From the NCBI RefSeq assembly GCF_015356855.1, contig NZ_ARXR01000001.1, positions 186,001 through 250,000 of the forward strand: a stretch of DNA of 64,000 nucleotides, in the 5' to 3' direction. How positions within the stretch are numbered: the first letter of the stretch is position 1; each line of letters opens with the position of its first letter. The notes below the pieces were generated by a model. The model had not been told where the DNA came from, searched no databases, and saw nothing but the letters and a program-made list of their open reading frames with translations. The DNA is from Alloalcanivorax venustensis ISO4 (GTDB lineage Bacteria > Pseudomonadota > Gammaproteobacteria > Pseudomonadales > Alcanivoracaceae). Below are positions 51,296 to 60,108 of this stretch, one piece after another. The translations under genes were made by a program, and so were the position numbers.

Positions 51296-52162
51296 TTATT
51301 TCAACGGCGGTTCGGGCCAGAAATTAAACTCCGCGGGCACATGGTTGAGATCGGTATCGAACACCGGGTCCCGTTTTTCCAAAAAGGCGGTGAAGCCGTC
51401 CTTGCCGTCCCAGAACTCATTGGCGCGGTAGATCATTCTCGACTCCACCGCATGGGCCTGCATCGGATGGTCGAAGGTGGGGTTACGCCACAGCATCTGC
51501 TTGGCCAGCGCCACCGATACCGGTGAGCTTTTGGCGATCAGCTTGCGGGCCAGCGCCAGGGCGGCGTCGAGCACTTCTTCCTTGCCGTGCAGGCTGCGGA
51601 ACAGGCCCGCTTCCAGACCTTCCTCGGCGAGGAAGATGTCGCCGCTGTAGACCCATTCCAGCGCTTTCTGCATGCCCACCGCGCGGGGCAGGAACCAGGT
51701 GGAGCACGCCTCCGGCGTCAGGCCGCGCTGGGTGAAGACGAAGCCGATCTTGGCGCCCTCGGCGGCCAGGCGGAAGTCCATCGGCAGGGTCATGGTGATG
51801 CCGACGCCCACGGCGGCGCCGTTGAGCGCGCCGATCACCGGCTTGCGGCAATTGAAGATCGCCAGCGACACCTCGCCGCCGGAATCACGGATGGTGCCCA
51901 CCGGCGGCTCCTCGCCCTCGGCATCGTCGTAACCGAACACATGGCCGCCGTCCTCCGGCTGCATCTCCATGCCGGCACAGAACGCCCGCCCGGCGCCGGT
52001 GACCACCACCGCGCGCACCTGGTTGTCGCGGTCCGCCTCGCCGAACACGTGCACCAGTTCGTCCTTCATGCGCAGGGTGAAGGCGTTCATGCGGTCGGGC
52101 CGGTTCAGGGTGACGGTAAGAATATTGTCCGCCAGCTCGGTGCGGATGTGCTGGTACTCCAT
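51296..52162 (-). CDS. Enoyl-CoA hydratase/isomerase (crotonase) family protein
   Basis: A 288-residue crotonase with LNRPDRMNAFTLRM, GRAFCAGMEMQ and LNGAAVGVGITMTLPMD. The catalytic-Glu region reads RGLTPEACSTWFL, so unlike the paralogue at 23291 it has the usual Pro-Glu-Ala order. GGGAG precedes the ATG. It is followed at 52178 by an AraC regulator and at 52970 by an Mpo1-like gene, all on the same strand. Confidence 0.88.
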   Translation of the reverse strand: MEYQHIRTELADNILTVTLNRPDRMNAFTLRMKDELVHVFGEADRDNQVRAVVVTGAGRAFCAGMEMQPEDGGHVFGYDDAEGEEPPVGTIRDSGGEVSLAIFNCRKPVIGALNGAAVGVGITMTLPMDFRLAAEGAKIGFVFTQRGLTPEACSTWFLPRAVGMQKALEWVYSGDIFLAEEGLEAGLFRSLHGKEEVLDAALALARKLIAKSSPVSVALAKQMLWRNPTFDHPMQAHAVESRMIYRANEFWDGKDGFTAFLEKRDPVFDTDLNHVPAEFNFWPEPPLK

Positions 52163-52177
52163 GATAACTCCCGGTTT

Positions 52178-52897
52178 TTATTGATCGTGAAGGCGGGGCT
52201 CGTCGAGATGCTCCACCTGAATGGGGAAGGCTCTAGCATAGCGGGAAGGCAGGGTGTCGAACATGGCACGGAGGGTGCGATTGAGATGCGGCTGATCGTA
52301 GAAGCCGGCGGCCAGCGCCAGATCCGTGAGGCTCATGCCGTCACGCCACAGAGTGAGCGCCCGCTGGCACTTGAGATGCAGCTGGAAGCGCTTCAGATTG
52401 ACGCCCAGTTCTTCGCGGAAAAGGTGCCGGAACCGGGATTCGGACAACCCCACCGCCTCGGCCAGGGCGGCGCCGCCCAGGCCGGCGGCGTCATCACCCC
52501 GGCGCAGGGCGCGGCAGGCGAGCACCACGCGCGGATCCAGCGGACGGGGTTCACCGGCTTCCAGGGTGGCGCGCGCCGCCAACGCCGCGGCGGCGGACGG
52601 CGACGCCGCCAGCTCGTTCAGGCAGGCGCGGAAACGGGGATGTTCGGCCAGCGGAAACTCACCGCCCGGGCCCTGCAACCGCAGCGCCCGCCAGGCACGG
52701 TGGTCCGGGTCCAGGTGCAGCACCGCCACCGGACCGTCGCTGTCCAGCGCCTGGTCCACATCCGGCGCCGCCCAGACCGCCTCGGCGGTGATCCAGTGGC
52801 CGGCCAGCTGCACGCGAATCGGCTCACGGCCCAGGCTCACCAGCAGCGACGCCGCCACATGGCTGTGCGGCCGGTTGTGCAGATGCGGCGCCAGCAT
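52178..52897 (-). CDS. AraC-family regulator
   Basis: A 239-residue protein with an AraC-type C-terminal pair of helix-turn-helices (LAEAVGLSESRFRHLFREELGVN and LTDLALAAGFYDQPHLNRTLRAMF). The N-terminal cupin-like half opens MLAPHLHNRPHSHVAASLLVSLG. This inner ATG was chosen because GAAGGGGG lies eight bases upstream, whereas the longer 259-residue start has none. It is close to the crotonase gene and may control it and the Mpo1-like gene. Confidence 0.83.
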   Translation of the reverse strand: MLAPHLHNRPHSHVAASLLVSLGREPIRVQLAGHWITAEAVWAAPDVDQALDSDGPVAVLHLDPDHRAWRALRLQGPGGEFPLAEHPRFRACLNELAASPSAAAALAARATLEAGEPRPLDPRVVLACRALRRGDDAAGLGGAALAEAVGLSESRFRHLFREELGVNLKRFQLHLKCQRALTLWRDGMSLTDLALAAGFYDQPHLNRTLRAMFDTLPSRYARAFPIQVEHLDEPRLHDQ

Positions 52898-52969
52898 GCA
52901 CCAGCCCCCTTCCCAAAGGAAAAGGGGCGAGCGGGGGCGCGTTTCAGCGTACGCCATTCGGCGCCCGGT

Positions 52970-53470
52970 TCAGGACGGGCGGCCGTGGCCCGGGGTGCGG
53001 CTGAGCCCCAGCTTGTAGGCCAGCTCCAGGCTGACGAACACCGGGCCCACCAGCAGGAACACCAGGTCGTCGGTGAACGACGGCTTCTTGCCTTCCACCT
53101 TGTGGCCCCAGACCTGCACCGCCCAGGCCACCAGCCACAGCACCAGCGCGCTCCAGCCCAGCGACAGGGCACTGCGATCGACCAGCGTGACCACCGCGAT
53201 GGACACCGCCAGCCAGCCCAGCATCAGCAGGGACACCCCCATGGAAAGCCGCAGGTAGAACGGCATGCACAGCACCGCCAGCAGGGTGCCGCCGTTGACC
53301 CAGTAGGCCGCCGCGCCTTCCAGGCCCAGCCACTGGCCGACCGGAATCAGCCAGAACAGCCCCAGCGTGGAGACGAAAATCGCCGGCACACAAAAAATAT
53401 GCACCCACTGGTTCACCGGGTGGCGATGGCTGTCGCCGTAATCATGTAGAAAAGTCGACAGATCACGCAT
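52970..53470 (-). CDS. Mpo1-like (DUF962) membrane dioxygenase
   Basis: A 166-residue membrane protein with four or so helices. It opens FLHDYGDSHRHPVNQWVHIFCVPAIF and ends with GHKVEGKKPSFTDDLVFLLVGPVF. The conserved HRHPVNQWVH and GHKVEGKKP motifs match the yeast Mpo1 family, a Fe(II) dioxygenase that shortens 2-hydroxy fatty acids during alpha-oxidation. Its neighbours, a crotonase and an AraC gene, support a fatty-acid role. Confidence 0.85.
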   Translation of the reverse strand: MRDLSTFLHDYGDSHRHPVNQWVHIFCVPAIFVSTLGLFWLIPVGQWLGLEGAAAYWVNGGTLLAVLCMPFYLRLSMGVSLLMLGWLAVSIAVVTLVDRSALSLGWSALVLWLVAWAVQVWGHKVEGKKPSFTDDLVFLLVGPVFVSLELAYKLGLSRTPGHGRPS

Positions 53471-53492
53471 GACAACACTCCTCTTGTTGTTT

Positions 53493-53510
53493 TAGGGCCT
53501 GTTCACACTA
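53493..53510 (+). repeat. 18-base dispersed repeat, copy 2
   Basis: Identical to the 18-mer at 3738-3755, same orientation. It lies 23 bases upstream of the Mpo1-like start codon on the opposite strand, in a short non-coding gap before the CBS gene. Confidence 0.6.
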
Positions 53511-53593
53511 CCTCAAACACTAGCGACGCGGATGCCGGCAAACTTGTATGTAGCGGCTGGCGATCCAGCGGCTGGCGTCCCAGCGGCCGGCGG

Positions 53594-53998
53594 TCAATCG
53601 CCGCGACGGCTGTCGTTCAGCGCCTGCAGCACCGCCCGGCGGGTCAGCAGGCCCACCAGCCGGTCGCCGCTGTCCAGCACCGGGTAGATTTTCGGCTTCT
53701 GCTTGACCATCAGCCCGGCCACGTCGACCACCGAATCGTCCTCGCGCACGGTGAGCGGCTGATCGTGCATCAGCTCTTCCACCCGCAGTGACCCTTCCTG
53801 GTGATAGCTGGACACCAGCAAATGGCGCAGGCAGTCCTGCTCGGAGACGAAACCGATCACCCGGTGATCGCCGTCGATCACCGGCAAGCCGGTATAGCGC
53901 CCGTTCAACAGTGTCGCCACCACCGACGTCATTTCGGTGCCCGCCACCAGAGAGGGCGGGTGCCGCACCATCAGATCCCTGACCACTAACGAAGCCAT
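53594..53998 (-). CDS. CBS-domain pair protein
   Basis: A 134-residue protein made of two CBS domains (about residues 5-65 and 73-130; VRDLMVRHPPSL, GLPVIDGDHRVIGFVSEQD, VEELMHDQPLTV, VYPVLDSGDRLVGLL-type). Such stand-alone pairs bind adenine nucleotides and sense energy state. It is divergent from the ATPase/MscS operon with a 126-base gap, so it might be functionally linked to it. Confidence 0.85.
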   Translation of the reverse strand: MASLVVRDLMVRHPPSLVAGTEMTSVVATLLNGRYTGLPVIDGDHRVIGFVSEQDCLRHLLVSSYHQEGSLRVEELMHDQPLTVREDDSVVDVAGLMVKQKPKIYPVLDSGDRLVGLLTRRAVLQALNDSRRGD

Positions 53999-54124
53999 TT
54001 GCCAATCTCCTTGTCACCGCCGCGATCATCACGTCCGTACCCCGACTATACACCGCCGCGGCGCGGATGACGCCCGCTCAAGGCGTCCCTACAATGGCGC
54101 AAAACCACTAAAAAGGAACAGACC

Positions 54125-56824
54125 ATGGGGTTTTCGCGGCGGCACCGGTTTTATTTCGTCCTCGTGGCGTTATGGCTCACCGGTCCGGCCCTTGCCGCCA
54201 GCGATGCCCAGTGCCAGCGCGAACAGGCCGCGCTCAACCAGTGGCGCGAAGGCAACGAGCGGCTGGAGGCGCATCTTGAGCACCTGGACACGGCCCTGGC
54301 CGGGGAACCGGTGGCGCCGGCGGCGCTCACCGACGCGCTTGGCGCCGCCCCCACCGGCACCGCGCCGCCGCCGTCGCGGGCGCCCGCCGCCGTGGTGCCC
54401 GGCTGCGACGCCCTGGCCCCGGAGTACAAAGGGGTGCGCGAACGAACCCTGCGGCTCACCGAACAACGCCGGGCGAAACGGTTGCAATGGTTTGAGCTGG
54501 CCGACGAACAGCGGCGCGCCCTGACCACCTGGCACGAGCTCTACCAGAACCTGGCCGGCGCCCCGGCCGAGGGCGGCTCCGACGATTATCTGCGCGAGCG
54601 CCTGGCCGGCCTGATCGCCCTGACCCCGCTGCTGCGCCGGGATCCGGCCGCCGCCTTCACCGCGCTGGACCGGCTGGCCCGGCGCCCGGGCACCCCGCCC
54701 TGGCTGAGCGCGGCGGAACCGGCCCAGGAGATGCTCTGGCGCCGGCAGAGCGCCGAGGCGCAACGCCAGGTGCTGGCGCTGCGCGCCGCTTTATGGGATC
54801 AGGCCGGCGGCCTGTCGTTGCTGACCGGGGGCGGCGGGCTCGACGCCGCGCTGACGGTGATTGATCTGGAAACCGGGCTGGCCGTGGACCGTCTCTATCA
54901 GGCGTTCCAGCTCACCTTCCAGGAGGGGCGCCTGAACGGCGAGATGCGCCGCTATCTGCCGCTGCTCAGCAATGCCCTGGCGCTGCTGCTGGGTATCGCC
55001 CTGTTCGCGGTGCTGATCCATTTCAGCCGGCGCGGCAAAGGCGCCCTGCTGTCGCTGCACGCACGCGTCATGGAAGCCAGCGGCGGGCGCCGCTGGCTGT
55101 GGAACCTCAGCCGGCTGGTGGCGGGGCTGGCGCCGCTGCTGCCGTGGCTGATTCCCTGGTTCGCCCTCGACCTGGTGGAACCGGCGCTGCAGGCGCCCTC
55201 CACCCGCTTGCTGCTGTGGCTGCTGCCGCTGGCCCGGCTGTACGTGGTGTTCGGGCTCACCTGGCTGATCGGCGAATGGCTGGTGCTGCGCGTGGCCCAG
55301 GGCGCCGGCACCTACCTGAACGGCGAACAGGCCAACCAGGCCGGCGAACGGGCGCGCCGCGTGGCGGTCTGGCTGATGCTGCCCTGGGCGCTGTTCCTGG
55401 CGGTGGACCAACTGCTCGGCGGCGGCCTGCTGCACGATTTCAGCGGGCTGCTGCTGGGGCTGGCGCTGTACGCCGCCATCGGCCGCCTGCTCACGCAGCG
55501 CGGCGAGGACTACCTGGTGTGCCTGCAGAGCATTCTGCCGTCGCGGCTCGACCCCCTGGCGGCGCGCCTGCTCAGTCAGCGCCTGTTCTCCTGGACCGCG
55601 CCCTTGCTGCTCCCGGTGGCTCTGGTGTACTTCGTGTTCCGTTACCTGGACCAGCTACTGGCCGGCGCCGACTGGTACCTGCGCCTCAAGGCGCGCTGGT
55701 TCCGGATGCGCGCGCAAAGCGGCGACGAGGACGAAAAAACCGAGGACGACACCCAGCCCGCCCGCGAGTATCAGCAGTGGTTCGACGCCGGCCTGCCCGA
55801 CGACGAGCCGGCGCCGTTTATCGATACCGGGCTCACTGACGCGATGGAAAAAGCGATCCAGCGCTGGCGCGAGGACAAAACCGACGAGAACACCCTGCTG
55901 GTGGCCGGCGAGAAAGGCAGCGGCAAAAGCATGGCGGCGCGCCGCCTGACTCGCGCCCTGGAGAAAAACGATGAGGGCCTGCGGGTGGTGTCCGTGGCGG
56001 TGCCGCCCAAGACCCTGGCCCCGGAGGACGTCATCGCCCTGGTCGCCGAGGCCCTGGACGAATCTCTCGAGGAGGGCCCCGCCAGCCTGGTGAAGAACGA
56101 TGAGCAGCGCCGCCCCACCCTTTTGGTACTGGACGAAGCGCAGAATTTCTTCCTCGCCCGGATCGGCGGCCTGGAAGGCTGGCGCACGCTGCTGCGTTTG
56201 ACCAACGCGCGCCTGGACAATCTGTTCTGGCTGGTGCTGCTCAACAACCAGAGCTGGGCGTACCTGTGCAATGTGTTCGGCCGGGAATATCAGTTCCGCA
56301 ATGTGGTGCGCGTGAAGCGCTGGGGGCAGAGCGAGATTCGCTCCCTGATTCTGTCGCGGCACCATCTTTCCGGCCAGACCCTGCGTTACGACGAGGTGCT
56401 GCTGTCCTCCCGGGGGCCGGAGGCGGGCAACGTGCGCAACGCCGAGCAGCGCTACTTCAGCCTGCTGTGGGACGCCTGCCGGGGTAACCCGATGGCGGCG
56501 CTGAGGCTGTGGCTGAGCTCGGTGAAAGTGACCCGTCGCCAGGTGCTGGTGGGGCTGCCCGCCAAACCGCAGGGCACCGCGGTGGAAAAGGCCGGCGAGA
56601 ATCTGCTGTTCGTGTACGCCGCCATCGCCACCCACGAAAACCTGTCCAGCGGGGAGATCGTGGCCGCCACCGACCTGCCGGAAAATGTGGTGCGTTACGC
56701 CCTGAAGGCGGGCTTCGACGCCGGCTTTATCCGCCAGAGCGACGACGGGCGGTACCGGCTGGTGCCGCTCTGGTACCACACCGTGATCAACCATCTGACC
56801 AGGAAGAATCTGCTCCATGAATGA
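54125..56824 (+). CDS. Membrane-anchored ATPase with periplasmic N-domain, partner of MscS-type channel
   Basis: An 899-residue protein. A Sec-type signal (cleavage near AAS, residue 25) is followed by a coiled-coil, Pro-linked periplasmic region (to about 275). About six membrane helices follow (278-300, 332-352, 362-388, 413-432, 439-456, 490-508), then an acidic linker and a cytoplasmic AAA/STAND-like P-loop ATPase: Walker A GEKGSGKS (about 595) and Walker B LLVLDEAQNF (about 667). A C-terminal winged-helix-like segment (about 815-890) ends the protein. It overlaps the channel gene by eight bases. I do not recognise a named family; AAGGAA precedes the ATG. Confidence 0.8.
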   Translation: MGFSRRHRFYFVLVALWLTGPALAASDAQCQREQAALNQWREGNERLEAHLEHLDTALAGEPVAPAALTDALGAAPTGTAPPPSRAPAAVVPGCDALAPEYKGVRERTLRLTEQRRAKRLQWFELADEQRRALTTWHELYQNLAGAPAEGGSDDYLRERLAGLIALTPLLRRDPAAAFTALDRLARRPGTPPWLSAAEPAQEMLWRRQSAEAQRQVLALRAALWDQAGGLSLLTGGGGLDAALTVIDLETGLAVDRLYQAFQLTFQEGRLNGEMRRYLPLLSNALALLLGIALFAVLIHFSRRGKGALLSLHARVMEASGGRRWLWNLSRLVAGLAPLLPWLIPWFALDLVEPALQAPSTRLLLWLLPLARLYVVFGLTWLIGEWLVLRVAQGAGTYLNGEQANQAGERARRVAVWLMLPWALFLAVDQLLGGGLLHDFSGLLLGLALYAAIGRLLTQRGEDYLVCLQSILPSRLDPLAARLLSQRLFSWTAPLLLPVALVYFVFRYLDQLLAGADWYLRLKARWFRMRAQSGDEDEKTEDDTQPAREYQQWFDAGLPDDEPAPFIDTGLTDAMEKAIQRWREDKTDENTLLVAGEKGSGKSMAARRLTRALEKNDEGLRVVSVAVPPKTLAPEDVIALVAEALDESLEEGPASLVKNDEQRRPTLLVLDEAQNFFLARIGGLEGWRTLLRLTNARLDNLFWLVLLNNQSWAYLCNVFGREYQFRNVVRVKRWGQSEIRSLILSRHHLSGQTLRYDEVLLSSRGPEAGNVRNAEQRYFSLLWDACRGNPMAALRLWLSSVKVTRRQVLVGLPAKPQGTAVEKAGENLLFVYAAIATHENLSSGEIVAATDLPENVVRYALKAGFDAGFIRQSDDGRYRLVPLWYHTVINHLTRKNLLHE

Positions 56825-57635
56825 AAGCGGCGATATTGTCACGGACCTGGCGGTGGTGGTGGACCTGTTCAACGCCTACGCCATTCTTTTGCTGGTGGCC
56901 GGCGGTTTCTGCCTGTGGGCGCTGAACTGGGGCATTCAGAAAGTCAGCGGCTCGCTGATGGACAAGGTGCCGGCACGCCGCTTTCTGATCCTGCAGATCA
57001 CCACGCTGATCGGCTTTCTGATCTACACCCTGGGCACCGGCGCGCTGATCGTCGGGGTGCTCAACCCGCCGCGGGAATTCATCCTGGCGGCGGCGGGCTC
57101 GATCGCGGTGGCGCTGGGCTTCGCGCTCAAGGACGTGGCGGCGTCGCTGGTGGCCGGCCTGCTGTTGCTGTTCGACCGGCCGTTCCAGGTCGGTGACCGG
57201 ATCAGCTTCGGCGACACCTACGGCGAGATCGTCGCCATCGGCCTGCGCGCGGTGCGCGTGCAGACGCTGGACGACAACCTGGTGACGATTCCCAACGCCC
57301 GTTTCATCACCGACGTGGTGGCCTCCGGCAACGCCGGCGAGCTGGACATGATGGTGGTCACCGACTTCCATGTGTCGGTGCAGGCGGACCTGGAACAGGT
57401 GCGCGGCATTATCGAGGAAGTGATCGTCACCAGCCGCTACGCCTATTTGAAAAAGCCGGTGACCTTCGCCATTGAAGAGGTGGAAATCGGCAACGCCCTG
57501 GCGGTGCGGTTCCGCTCCAAGGCCTATGTGCTGGACGTGCGCTACGAAAAAGCGTTCCAGAGTGACGTGGTGTTGCGGGTGACCGCGCTGTTCCGCGACC
57601 AGGAGATTCCCCGGCCGCGGATACTGCGCGACTGA
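56817..57635 (+). CDS. MscS-type mechanosensitive channel
   Basis: A 272-residue protein, close to E. coli MscS (286). It has an N-terminal pair of membrane helices, then the pore helix AAAGSIAVALGFALKDVAASLVAGLLLLFDRPFQVGDRIS, typical of MscS, and a cytoplasmic beta/alpha vestibule (LVTIPNARFITDVV and VVTDFHVSVQADLEQV). Its ATG lies inside the ATPase gene, so translation is coupled. MscS channels usually open on membrane tension; here an ATPase may gate it. Confidence 0.9.
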   Translation: MNESGDIVTDLAVVVDLFNAYAILLLVAGGFCLWALNWGIQKVSGSLMDKVPARRFLILQITTLIGFLIYTLGTGALIVGVLNPPREFILAAAGSIAVALGFALKDVAASLVAGLLLLFDRPFQVGDRISFGDTYGEIVAIGLRAVRVQTLDDNLVTIPNARFITDVVASGNAGELDMMVVTDFHVSVQADLEQVRGIIEEVIVTSRYAYLKKPVTFAIEEVEIGNALAVRFRSKAYVLDVRYEKAFQSDVVLRVTALFRDQEIPRPRILRD

Positions 57636-57643
57636 ACGTAGCG

Positions 57644-58519
57644 TTAGCGGGGCGCCAGCTCCGGCCGATCCAGCATCTCGGCCAGCCGTGCCAGGGCGCG
57701 CTCGCGCACCGCGCGGCTGTCTTTCTTTTCCGGGTGGAACGACGGCTTGTAGTAAGCGGCGTAGGAACGGCCCAGCCGGCGCAGCCAGCCCGGGCGGCCG
57801 AGCAGCCAGTTCAGGCCGTTGCCCACCGAGCGCAAATCACGCTTGTCGTCCATGCCCTGGCGCAGCTGGATGTAGTGGAAGATGGTGAAGCCGATGAATT
57901 CCACCGTGGTCAGCGCCATCTCCGACGTGCGCACCCAATAGCTGCCCACCTGATCGGCATAGACGTCGAACGCCACCGCCTTGTGCTCGCTTTCCTCGAT
58001 GGCGTGCCACAGCCACAGCGGCAGCATGCGCTCGTCCATGCCTTCGAGGAACTCGGGCTCCTCAAGCATCAGCTCGGCGAGCATGGCGGTGAAGTGCTCC
58101 AGGGCACAGGTCTTGGCGAGCTGCCGCTCCGGAGAAAACTTCTTGGCGATCCACTTCATGCCTTCATGAACATAATCGTGCACCTTCTGGGTCGGTACAC
58201 CCTTGCTCTCCATGAAGGCGTTGAACTGTTCGTGTTCGTTGCCGTGGTGCGCCTCCTGGCCGATGAACCCTTTCACCCGCTCGCGCAGATCCGGGTCGGT
58301 GATCTGTTTCTGGTAGTGGCGCACCGAGCGCACGAAGAAGCGCTCGCCTTCCGGGAAGGTACAGGACAACGCGGTCAGCAGGATGGTCTTGAACTGGTCG
58401 CCGGCGAACCAGTAGCGCGGCATGTCCGGGTCGAACTGGAAATCCATACGCCGGGGCTGAATGTCGCTGCCGTTGGTGCGGCGCGGCTCGTTCGGGGAAA
58501 TCGGGGCTTTGGCGTTCAT
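57644..58519 (-). CDS. Metal-dependent hydrolase (PF10118 family)
   Basis: A 291-residue protein. It has DMPRYWFAGDQFKTILLTALSCTFPEGERFFVRSVR, then QEAHHGNEHEQFN and a later HAIEESEHKAVAFDVY, whose Glu/His clusters look like a di-iron site. This matches the PF10118 'metal-dependent hydrolase' proteins, common in hydrocarbon degraders, whose substrate is not known. The second ATG was chosen because GGGAAG lies about nine bases upstream. It converges with the MscS gene eight bases away. Confidence 0.83.
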   Translation of the reverse strand: MNAKAPISPNEPRRTNGSDIQPRRMDFQFDPDMPRYWFAGDQFKTILLTALSCTFPEGERFFVRSVRHYQKQITDPDLRERVKGFIGQEAHHGNEHEQFNAFMESKGVPTQKVHDYVHEGMKWIAKKFSPERQLAKTCALEHFTAMLAELMLEEPEFLEGMDERMLPLWLWHAIEESEHKAVAFDVYADQVGSYWVRTSEMALTTVEFIGFTIFHYIQLRQGMDDKRDLRSVGNGLNWLLGRPGWLRRLGRSYAAYYKPSFHPEKKDSRAVRERALARLAEMLDRPELAPR

Positions 58520-58684
58520 AGCAATCATCTTCCCTGTCGCGGTGAGCGGCGCCTCGACGACGCCTCACTGGAACCTTGAGTAATGACCGTCAATATGGGC
58601 CAGCGCACCCGGAACACTCCAGGGCCGGTTGTGCCATTTTTTAATCCGCGGGTGGCCCGCCCGGAGACCGCGGCGGCCACGCAT

Positions 58685-58709
58685 AAAAAAGGCCGGCGGG
58701 GAGCCGGCC
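58685..58709 (-). terminator. Rho-independent terminator after the Prx-Grx gene
   Basis: On the minus strand GGCCGGC/GCCGGCC with a five-base loop is followed by six T residues. It is about 90 bases past the Prx-Grx stop codon. Confidence 0.85.
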
Positions 58710-58801
58710 AGTTGGGGAAGATCATGGCGCGGGGCAAACCCGCGCCCGTGGGCACATCCTTTTGCCCGGGGTTGAGCATTACGGTGAGCGCGTAATGGGT
58801 T

Positions 58802-59542
58802 TCAGGCGGTGGCTTTGAGCCAGTCGGTCAGCTCGTCGGCGCCACCGATACGCTGGCCTTCGATGTACACCTGCGGCGTGGTGCCGGCGCCGGTGACGGC
58901 GGCCAGGGTGCTGTAGCTCAGGCCACGGTTGCCCAGTTCGATTTCCTCGAACTTGAAGCCGGCGTCGCGCAGTTCGCGCTTGGCGCGGGCACAGTGCGGG
59001 CAGCCCGGCTTGGTGAAGATGGTCACCCGTTGGGGCAGGGACGCTTCACCGTTGATGTGGGTCAGCATGGTGTCGGCGTCGGACACTTCGAACGGGTCGC
59101 CGGGCTTCTCCGGCTCAATGAACATCTTCTCGATCACGCCGTCCTTCACCAGCATGGAATAGCGCCAGCTGCGCGGACCGAAACCCAGATCCTGCTTGCC
59201 GACCAGCATGCCCATCTTTTCGCTGAACTCGCCGTTGCCATCCGGAATGAAACGGATGTTGTTGGCGTCCTGATCACCGGCCCAGGCGTTCATCACGAAG
59301 CCGTCGTTCACCGACAGACAGATGATTTCGTCAATGCCGTTGGCTTTGAACACCGGCGCCAGTTCGTTGTAACGCGGCAGATGCGTGGACGAACAGGTCG
59401 GCGTGAACGCGCCGGGGAGGGCGAACACCACTACGTTTTTGCCGGCGAACAGATCATCGGTGGTAACGTCTTTCCACTCGTTCCCTTCGCGGGTACGGAA
59501 CGTAACTTCAGGTACTTTTTCGCCTTCACGATTCTCCAACAT
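58802..59542 (-). CDS. Peroxiredoxin-glutaredoxin fusion protein
   Basis: A 246-residue fusion. The N-terminal Prx5-type domain has [14 protein letters not shown] with the peroxidatic Cys (about residue 50) and [14 protein letters not shown]. The C-terminal glutaredoxin has the active site CPHC ([14 protein letters not shown]) and [14 protein letters not shown]. It reduces peroxides using glutathione without a separate glutaredoxin. An OxyR-type site lies about 80-115 bases upstream, and a terminator follows the gene. Confidence 0.93.
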   Translation of the reverse strand: MLENREGEKVPEVTFRTREGNEWKDVTTDDLFAGKNVVVFALPGAFTPTCSSTHLPRYNELAPVFKANGIDEIICLSVNDGFVMNAWAGDQDANNIRFIPDGNGEFSEKMGMLVGKQDLGFGPRSWRYSMLVKDGVIEKMFIEPEKPGDPFEVSDADTMLTHINGEASLPQRVTIFTKPGCPHCARAKRELRDAGFKFEEIELGNRGLSYSTLAAVTGAGTTPQVYIEGQRIGGADELTDWLKATA

Positions 59543-59622
59543 TAAATGCTTCCTCCTGTTCGGTGCATCGGAATGTGGCTGAATGATGAGAGCATGGTAG
59601 CCACCGCGCCCTCATCAATAAA

Positions 59623-59659
59623 ACGGATAGTTTCTATATAGCGAATAGCCCTTCGCTAT
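59623..59659 (-). promoter_or_regulatory. OxyR-type binding site upstream of Prx-Grx
   Basis: Read on the minus strand: ATAG-N7-CTAT-N7-ATAG-N7-CCGT. The first three quarter-sites are perfect and correctly spaced against ATAG-N7-CTAT-N7-ATAG-N7-CTAT (14 of 16 bases). It overlaps only the last base of the dps stop and lies before the Prx-Grx ATG. Peroxide induction by OxyR is expected. Confidence 0.72.
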
Positions 59660-60108
59660 CAATCGCCCAGGTGGGCGGACAGCATCCAGGCGGCCTTCTC
59701 GTGGATCTCGATACGCTCGCTGGCGATTGCCGCGGTGCCTTCGTCCTCATGGCCGGCGGCCAGCTTGAGCACCTTGTTGGCGCGCTCCGCCACGATGCGA
59801 TGGTCCGCGGTCAGCGTCTTCAGCATTTCCGTGGCGTCCGGCTCGCCCTCGGCGTCCTTCACGGACGACAGGCGGGCGAAGGCCGCGTAACTGCCCGGCG
59901 CTTTATCGCCCAGGGCGCGAATTCGCTCCGCGATGGTGTCCACCGCCGTCGCCAGCTCGGTGTACTGCTGTTCGAACAGCAGGTGCAGGCTGTGGAACAT
60001 CGGGCCGGTGACGTTCCAGTGGTAATTGTGGGTTTTCAAATACAGGGTATAACTCTCCGCGAGCAGTTTACTCAGCTCCTGGGAGACTTCTTTGCTGTGT
60101 TCAATCAT
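59659..60108 (-). CDS. dps: Dps-family ferritin-like protein
   Basis: A 149-residue four-helix protein. The ferroxidase residues are in LKTHNYHWNVTGPMFHSLH (His) and the later LATAVDTIAERIRALG segment (Asp/Glu), with DKAPGSYAAFARLS following. Dps stores iron with hydrogen peroxide and shields DNA. It lies just upstream of the Prx-Grx gene, likely in the same peroxide-response group. Confidence 0.92.
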   Translation of the reverse strand: MIEHSKEVSQELSKLLAESYTLYLKTHNYHWNVTGPMFHSLHLLFEQQYTELATAVDTIAERIRALGDKAPGSYAAFARLSSVKDAEGEPDATEMLKTLTADHRIVAERANKVLKLAAGHEDEGTAAIASERIEIHEKAAWMLSAHLGD

